The notes below the pieces were generated by a model. That model worked only from the letters and a program-made list of their open reading frames with translations. It ran no database searches and had not been told where the DNA came from. A stretch of DNA of 9,096 nt from CALNYS01 sp964639935 (GTDB taxonomy: Bacteria; Planctomycetota; Phycisphaerae; Phycisphaerales; UBA1924). Position numbers and translations under genes: made by a program. Each line of letters begins with the position of its first letter. Positions within the stretch are counted from its first letter, which is position 1. Positions 5,637-9,096 of this stretch are shown one piece after another. The stretch spans positions 1 through 9,096 of the forward strand of contig CAZXGT010000094.1 of NCBI GenBank assembly GCA_964639935.1, written 5' to 3'.

Positions 5637-6494
5637 ATGGTTGCACCACCAGGCGAGCTGCTGGAGACGTTTTCGCGGGCGCCGACGGCCCACGCGGCCG
5701 TGGTGCACGGGCCGGTGGCGCTCGGGGTGGTCGTGGCGGTCGTCGGCTTCGCCTCCGCCGCGGCCATGGCGAAGAATCGCACCCTCCGGTGGGCGACACT
5801 CCTGGCCGCGCTCGCGCTCGCGGGGACGGCCTGGGCCGCGACCTGGACCGGCGAGCGCGCGTTCGAGGCGATGGGCGACCCTCCCCCGGCCGCGAGAGCG
5901 ATCGCCGAGGAGCACGAGGAGATGGGCGAACGGGCGTTCCTCGCCTCGCTTGCGATTCTCGGGCTCGCGGGGCTCGCCTGGGCGCCGAGGAATTCACTCG
6001 CGGCGGGTGCGGCGTGGGCCGTCTTCGCCGGCGCGGGCGGGCTGGCCTACTGGATCGTCTCCACCGCGCATCTTGGCGGGACGCTCGTCTACGACTTCGG
6101 CGTGGGCACGCCCAAACCCGTGACCGAGCGGGATCTGTCGCCCGACGCCGGCGCCCTCGAGTGGGATCCGCGCGCAGAGTTCTTCCGCGCCGAGGTGCGA
6201 CCGGCGCTCGCCAGGTACTGCTTCTCCTGTCACGGATCGGTCCCGAACCCGGCGGGCGGTCTGCGCATGACGACCGCCGCGGGGCTGCTCAAGGGCGGCG
6301 ACACAGGACCGGCGATCGTTCCCGGCGACCCCGGCGCGAGCCTGCTCTACCGAGCGATCTCGGGAGAGCACCCCGAACTCGCCATGCCGCCGGGACCGCG
6401 GAAACCAAGCGCCGCGGACATCGACGCGATCCGCCGATGGATCGAGACGGGCGCTGTGTGGGCCCCGCCCGAGGACGGGACAGAGGGGCGGTAG
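5637..6494 (+). CDS. DUF2231 membrane domain fused to planctomycete cytochrome c (PSCyt1)
   Basis: A 285-residue membrane-anchored cytochrome. Residues 1-157 form a DUF2231-type four-helix membrane domain (helices near 20-43, 52-70, 100-116 and 121-143) with conserved histidines at H19, H24 (HGPVAL), H93 and H145, and the family's closing HLGGTLVYDFGVG. Residues 173-275 are a PSCyt1 cytochrome domain: FFRAEVRPALARYCFSCHG with haem-binding C195, C198 and H199, and a probable axial ligand M250 in LAMPPG. PSCyt1 domains belong to exported planctomycete proteins, so the haem domain should face the periplasm and may pass electrons to or from the membrane part, which could itself bind haem through its histidines. 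The start is the ATG at 5637, with GGGGGGAGG just upstream; a TTG at 5607 adds ten residues without support. It is host backbone, not element cargo. Confidence 0.85.
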   Translation: MVAPPGELLETFSRAPTAHAAVVHGPVALGVVVAVVGFASAAAMAKNRTLRWATLLAALALAGTAWAATWTGERAFEAMGDPPPAARAIAEEHEEMGERAFLASLAILGLAGLAWAPRNSLAAGAAWAVFAGAGGLAYWIVSTAHLGGTLVYDFGVGTPKPVTERDLSPDAGALEWDPRAEFFRAEVRPALARYCFSCHGSVPNPAGGLRMTTAAGLLKGGDTGPAIVPGDPGASLLYRAISGEHPELAMPPGPRKPSAADIDAIRRWIETGAVWAPPEDGTEGR

Positions 6495-6504
6495 CTCAGC
6501 CGCC
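6487..6504. terminator. Small hairpin over two convergent stop codons
   Basis: GGCGG 6487-6491 pairs with CCGCC 6500-6504 around an eight-base loop that holds the stop codons of both convergent genes (TAG 6492-6494; minus-strand TGA 6498-6496). It could serve as a weak bidirectional terminator, but neither strand has a T-tract and the stem is only 5 bp, so this is tentative. Confidence 0.22.
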
Positions 6505-7467
6505 GTTGTCGTCGTTGCTCTTGCCGCCGAGGATGTTCCCGATGCCCTTGGCCGCGTCCTCGATGGATTTGCCGGCGTCTTCGAGGTTCTTTCCGGCCCC
6601 CTCGATGGCTTCCTGCGCGCCGCGTGCGCCCTCCTCGAGCTGCCGCCCGAGCTCCTCCGCGGACTTGAAAACGCCCTCTGAGATGTCAGACGCGAGGTTC
6701 CCGAGGTCGGCGGCAACGCCATCGATCTCCGCGAACACCCCGACGCCCATGTCTGAGAGCGAGGTCAGGCCCGAGAGGCCCGACTGGAGCTCCTGCACCA
6801 GCGCCCCGGGAAGCTGGCCGCCGGCCTGCACCGCGGCGAGCATCACGGCCTTCGTGACGACGCCAAAGACCCCCGCGAGCTCGAGCGTGTCGCCGCCCTC
6901 GGAGCCGACGTCGGTCAGGACGATCTCGTCGATCACCACGTCCACCGGGTCGCCGCCAAGGACCTCGGCGTGCACAACGATGTCGCGGATCTCGAGCCGG
7001 CGGATGACGATGTTCTGCTTGGCCACGTCCGAATCGGGCTCGGGCGCCTCCGCGTCGCCCGTCTCGAAGCGCTTGAGGTTGTCGAGGATGCGCTGGTAGT
7101 TGCTCGATCCCTCGTCCTTGTCGAGATGGACGTCAAGCCCCGTCAGCGTCAGCGTGGGGAGCACGATCGTCTCGGCGGTGAGCGAGCCGTAGTCGAACGA
7201 CACCCCGCCGCGGTCAAGGCGAAGGAAGTGGGGGGTGCTGAAGCCCTCGGGGTTGGCGACGAGGAGGTCGCTCATGTCGAACTCGCCGCTGAGGATGCCG
7301 ACGTCGGCGGCGCCGACGGTCGTCCGGACGCCAAGGGCGTAGGTCCCGCTCTGCTCAATGCCGAAGCGGGCGGCCCGGTCGAGGTTGGTCGCCACGAGAA
7401 CCGCGAACACGACGATCAGCGCGACAAGGCCGAGGAGAACAACGCCGAGAATCTTGAGAGCTTTCAT
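6496..7467 (-). CDS. AsmA-like single-pass envelope protein
   Basis: A 323-residue protein with one N-terminal membrane helix (residues 4-28, KILGVVLLGLVALIVVFAV) and the bulk predicted outside the cytoplasm. The segment after the helix resembles the start of AsmA/DUF748-type proteins: a short amphipathic stretch, then alternating strands such as LPTLTLTGLDVHLDKDEGSSN followed by a helix (NYQRILDNLKRFE), and later IVIRRLEIRDIVVHAEV. AsmA-like proteins act in envelope lipid handling, but this one is much shorter and I claim only resemblance. The last 60 residues are an amphipathic, charged, glycine-rich helix with three heptads (AGKNLED, AGKSIED, AAKGIGN). The start at 7467 has GGAG seven bases upstream and puts the membrane helix at the N terminus; a longer frame back to 7695 adds unsupported, arginine-rich sequence. 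It ends one base from the convergent cytochrome gene. Confidence 0.75.
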   Translation of the reverse strand: MKALKILGVVLLGLVALIVVFAVLVATNLDRAARFGIEQSGTYALGVRTTVGAADVGILSGEFDMSDLLVANPEGFSTPHFLRLDRGGVSFDYGSLTAETIVLPTLTLTGLDVHLDKDEGSSNYQRILDNLKRFETGDAEAPEPDSDVAKQNIVIRRLEIRDIVVHAEVLGGDPVDVVIDEIVLTDVGSEGGDTLELAGVFGVVTKAVMLAAVQAGGQLPGALVQELQSGLSGLTSLSDMGVGVFAEIDGVAADLGNLASDISEGVFKSAEELGRQLEEGARGAQEAIEGAGKNLEDAGKSIEDAAKGIGNILGGKSNDDNGG

Positions 7468-7602
7468 GAGGCGGCTCCAGCTGGGTTGAAGTCCCGGGAT
7501 GCTACCGCGCGATGGGATGATCGGACCGCGAAGCGAGGCTTGCCGCCCGCAACCGGTTCGTCGCGCGCCGCCCCCGGAGCGTTCGTTCCTCGGACGCGAA
7601 CC

Positions 7603-7631
7603 TTGGGAATCAAGCCCCGATGAAGTAGTCT
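7603..7631 (+). promoter_or_regulatory. Weak candidate promoter of the secreted protein gene
   Basis: TTGGGA (7603-7608) and TAGTCT (7626-7631) are separated by 17 bases and match the sigma-70 hexamers at four and three of six positions. This would give a leader of under 20 bases, beginning close to the ribosome binding site AGGAGGTG at 7638-7645. The rest of the 184-base divergent spacer 7468-7651 shows no other feature I can support. Confidence 0.25.
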
Positions 7632-7651
7632 CGCTCCAGGAGGTGAGAGAC

Positions 7652-8677
7652 ATGCGCAACTGGTTCCTGCTCGTCGCTTTGACCGTCGTGACCACCGGAC
7701 CGCCCGCCGCCGGAGCGCTGAGAGTGATCGAATCTGTGCCAAGCCCCGACTTCGATGTGGATCAAAGCGGGACCGTCCGCGCCGTCGAGTTCGCGTCGAG
7801 CGCGATCGGCGGCGTCGGCCTCGAGGCCAGGTGGACCGCCGTCGTCGCCGATAACGCCAACGGCACGGCGCCCTGGTCGATCGACCTCGGCGTCGATGTC
7901 GCCGCTCCCTCCGGCGCCGTCACAACATGGACGCCGATCGGCGGCGAGATCTCCATCGCCGACTATCCCCTTCAAGACGCCCAGGCTCTTGCAGCGCCGG
8001 GCGCAAGCGGGACCTACGACTTCGCGTTCACCTCAATCAGCGGGCCGTGGGTGGCCGGGCTGCGGGACGTCGCGTTCTACGCGCTCGAGCAGGTCCCGGA
8101 CGTCACGGAGATCCGCCAGGGCACGACCGAGGGCGGCCCCATGTGGAACCGCCCCTTCTCGATCGCCGGCGTCTCCGGCCTCGGCCCCGTCAGCTACGAC
8201 GCGCTCGAGTTCACCGTGAGCGAGAGCGGGCTCTACGTCCTCGAGAGCGTGCTCGACTCCGGGCAGGACCACTGGACGTCGCTCTATGAGGGCGGGTTCG
8301 ACCCCGACGCGCCGCTCGTCAACCAGCTCGACTACGGCCTCGGCAACGGCTTCGCGCAGAACGGCTCGCCGCGCGGGACGGCCCTCATCGAGTCCCTGCT
8401 GATCGAGGGTCGGACCTACACGCTCGTGACGAGCCAGTGGGCGAGCTTCCGCACACCGGGCCCGTGGACGCTCACGATCACAGGCCCGGCGGCGATCGTC
8501 GAAGCCGGGGCCTGCCCGAGTGACCTCGACGGCGACGGCGTCACCGGCGCGAGCGACCTCGCCGCCCTCCTCGCCCAGTGGGGCGCAAGCGGGCCCGCGG
8601 ATCTCGACGCGAGCGGGACCGTCGGCCCCGCCGACCTCGCCGCCCTGATCGCCGCCTGGGGCCCCTGCACCGGCTGA
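7652..8677 (+). CDS. Secreted beta-sandwich protein with Phycisphaerae dockerin-like tail
   Basis: A 341-residue exported protein. Residues 1-22 form a signal peptide (MRNWFLLVALTVVTTGPPAAGA), cleaved after AGA or nearby. The middle is beta-rich with two likely domains; the second (about 150-285) has the pattern 'FTVSESGLYVLES ... SLYEGGFDPDAPLVNQ', seen in beta-sandwich domains of planctomycete secreted proteins. The tail, residues 286-341, carries two calcium-type loops, DLDGDGVTGASDL and DLDASGTVGPADL, each followed by AALxAxWG and flanked by C288 and C339. It resembles type I dockerin repeats and is likely a sorting or attachment signal, though its partner is unknown. The two loops are a 78-base duplication (GACCTCGCCGCCCT at 8555 and 8633). 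The start at 7652 has a strong AGGAGGTG six bases upstream; a frame back to 7499 has no signal peptide at its start. No enzyme motif is seen. Confidence 0.8.
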   Translation: MRNWFLLVALTVVTTGPPAAGALRVIESVPSPDFDVDQSGTVRAVEFASSAIGGVGLEARWTAVVADNANGTAPWSIDLGVDVAAPSGAVTTWTPIGGEISIADYPLQDAQALAAPGASGTYDFAFTSISGPWVAGLRDVAFYALEQVPDVTEIRQGTTEGGPMWNRPFSIAGVSGLGPVSYDALEFTVSESGLYVLESVLDSGQDHWTSLYEGGFDPDAPLVNQLDYGLGNGFAQNGSPRGTALIESLLIEGRTYTLVTSQWASFRTPGPWTLTITGPAAIVEAGACPSDLDGDGVTGASDLAALLAQWGASGPADLDASGTVGPADLAALIAAWGPCTG

Positions 8678-8682
8678 GCCAG

Positions 8683-8739
8683 CGCCGATCCTGCGCGTTG
8701 ACGCACGCGGCTGATTGTTGGAGCATCCGTTGATCGGCG
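8683..8739. repeat. 8-bp inverted repeat between two genes
   Basis: CGCCGATC (8683-8690) is repeated inverted as GATCGGCG (8732-8739), 41 bases apart, in the 87-base spacer between the secreted protein and the next gene. The loop holds a further small TGCG/CGCA stem. No T-tract follows, so a terminator is not clear; it could be structure in the leader of the downstream gene or chance. Confidence 0.3.
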
Positions 8740-8764
8740 TGCGCGACATGCCGATGGAGGTGGC

Positions 8765-9096
8765 GTGTTGAGGCCTCGGGATGTCATTGTGGCCGTGGTC
8801 GTCTGCGTCGCCTCGGTGGCGGGGCTCCACCTCGCCGGCGAGCTCCTCGCGCGGGCCCCGGCGCCCCCGACGAGCTACGACGCGCCGCGCAACCCCTACT
8901 TCAGGCGAGGCTGGGTCGACTGGACCAGGGCGCCGGACCCGCTCCCGGGCGATCGGCGGATCGTCGTAATCTCCAACTCGCAGGGCTTCCTGCGCGAGCG
9001 GCCGGAAGGCGAGTGGTCCTACCCGGCGGCGCTCGAGGAGCTCCTGAGCGAGCGTTCGGGCGAGGACGTGCAGGTCCTCAACTGGTCGGTCCCGGG
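8765..9096 (+). CDS. SGNH/GDSL-hydrolase-like membrane-anchored protein, 3'-partial
   Basis: The frame is open from the GTG at 8765 to the window end, giving 110 residues with no stop. Residues 7-29 form an N-terminal membrane anchor or signal (VIVAVVVCVASVAGLHLAGELLA). After a proline-rich linker comes RRIVVISNSQGFLRE, which fits block I of SGNH/GDSL hydrolases with S72 as candidate nucleophile. LNWSVPG at the very end fits the block II glycine region. Such proteins are extracytoplasmic esterases or O-acetyl transfer partners acting on polysaccharides; substrate cannot be told here. GGAGG at 8756-8760 lies four bases before GTG 8765 and seven before an adjacent in-frame TTG at 8768, so either may be the start. 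The catalytic Asp/His block is beyond the window, so the family call rests on two motifs. Confidence 0.6.
   Translation, partial: MLRPRDVIVAVVVCVASVAGLHLAGELLARAPAPPTSYDAPRNPYFRRGWVDWTRAPDPLPGDRRIVVISNSQGFLRERPEGEWSYPAALEELLSERSGEDVQVLNWSVP

Noticed and set aside
5576..7099. 507-residue plus-strand open frame over the cytochrome and AsmA-like genes
   Set aside because: It overlaps a well-supported gene on the same strand and an antisense gene, is arginine- and glycine-rich low complexity, and has no recognisable domain; typical of GC-rich shadow frames.
7468..7695. 76-residue N-terminal extension of the AsmA-like protein
   Set aside because: It would push the membrane helix away from the N terminus and overlap the divergent gene; ATG at 7467 has a ribosome binding site.
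8033..8830. 265-residue minus-strand open frame over the secreted protein
   Set aside because: Antisense shadow of a gene with signal peptide and dockerin-like tail; composition is low complexity.

Overview
The window looks like chromosome of a Planctomycetota bacterium, most likely of the class Phycisphaerae, carrying the right-hand end of an integrated mobile element. Three things point there. One membrane protein ends in a planctomycete-type cytochrome c domain (PSCyt1) with a CFSCH haem motif. A secreted protein ends in the doubled 'CPxDLDGDG...DLAALLAxWG' calcium-loop tail that I associate with Phycisphaerae exported proteins. The tyrosine recombinase has the 'HTVCAWIGNS...HYLQVT' core and 'GAKCGA...AQNAAQ' tail that I recall from planctomycete integrases. 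The backbone is very GC-rich (43 of 60 bases in the row 8161-8220).

Positions 1 to about 5541 are the mobile element. A winged-helix protein of unknown role (8-841), possibly open at its 5' end, is followed by a 225-base leader. A tight four-gene operon comes next: an AlpA/excisionase-like protein (1067-1336), a large zinc-finger/TOPRIM/DUF3987 primase-helicase-like protein (1323-3809), a small TubC_N-like protein (3806-4216) and a tyrosine integrase (4219-5541). Junctions are a 14-base overlap, a 4-base ATGA overlap and a 2-base gap. The element sits in the 3' end of a tRNA-Val(CAC) gene (5501-5574, minus strand), and the integrase reading frame runs into that tRNA and stops in its anticodon loop. 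The set of AlpA, primase-helicase and integrase is that of a small self-replicating integrative element or phage satellite. The other attachment site and any cargo lie left of the window.

The region between the integrase catalytic core and the tRNA holds non-random DNA: five GCGGCGC copies spaced 12/12/11/12 bases, then a 10-bp inverted repeat. Both lie where arm-type recombinase or excisionase sites would be expected. The leader before the excisionase gene can fold so that its Shine-Dalgarno sequence is paired.

Positions 5575 to 9096 are host backbone. They hold a recognisable tRNA promoter, a four-helix DUF2231/PSCyt1 membrane cytochrome (5637-6494), a convergent AsmA-like single-pass protein (6496-7467, minus), a secreted beta-sandwich protein with the dockerin-like tail (7652-8677), and the start of an SGNH/GDSL-hydrolase-like protein cut by the window end (8765-9096).
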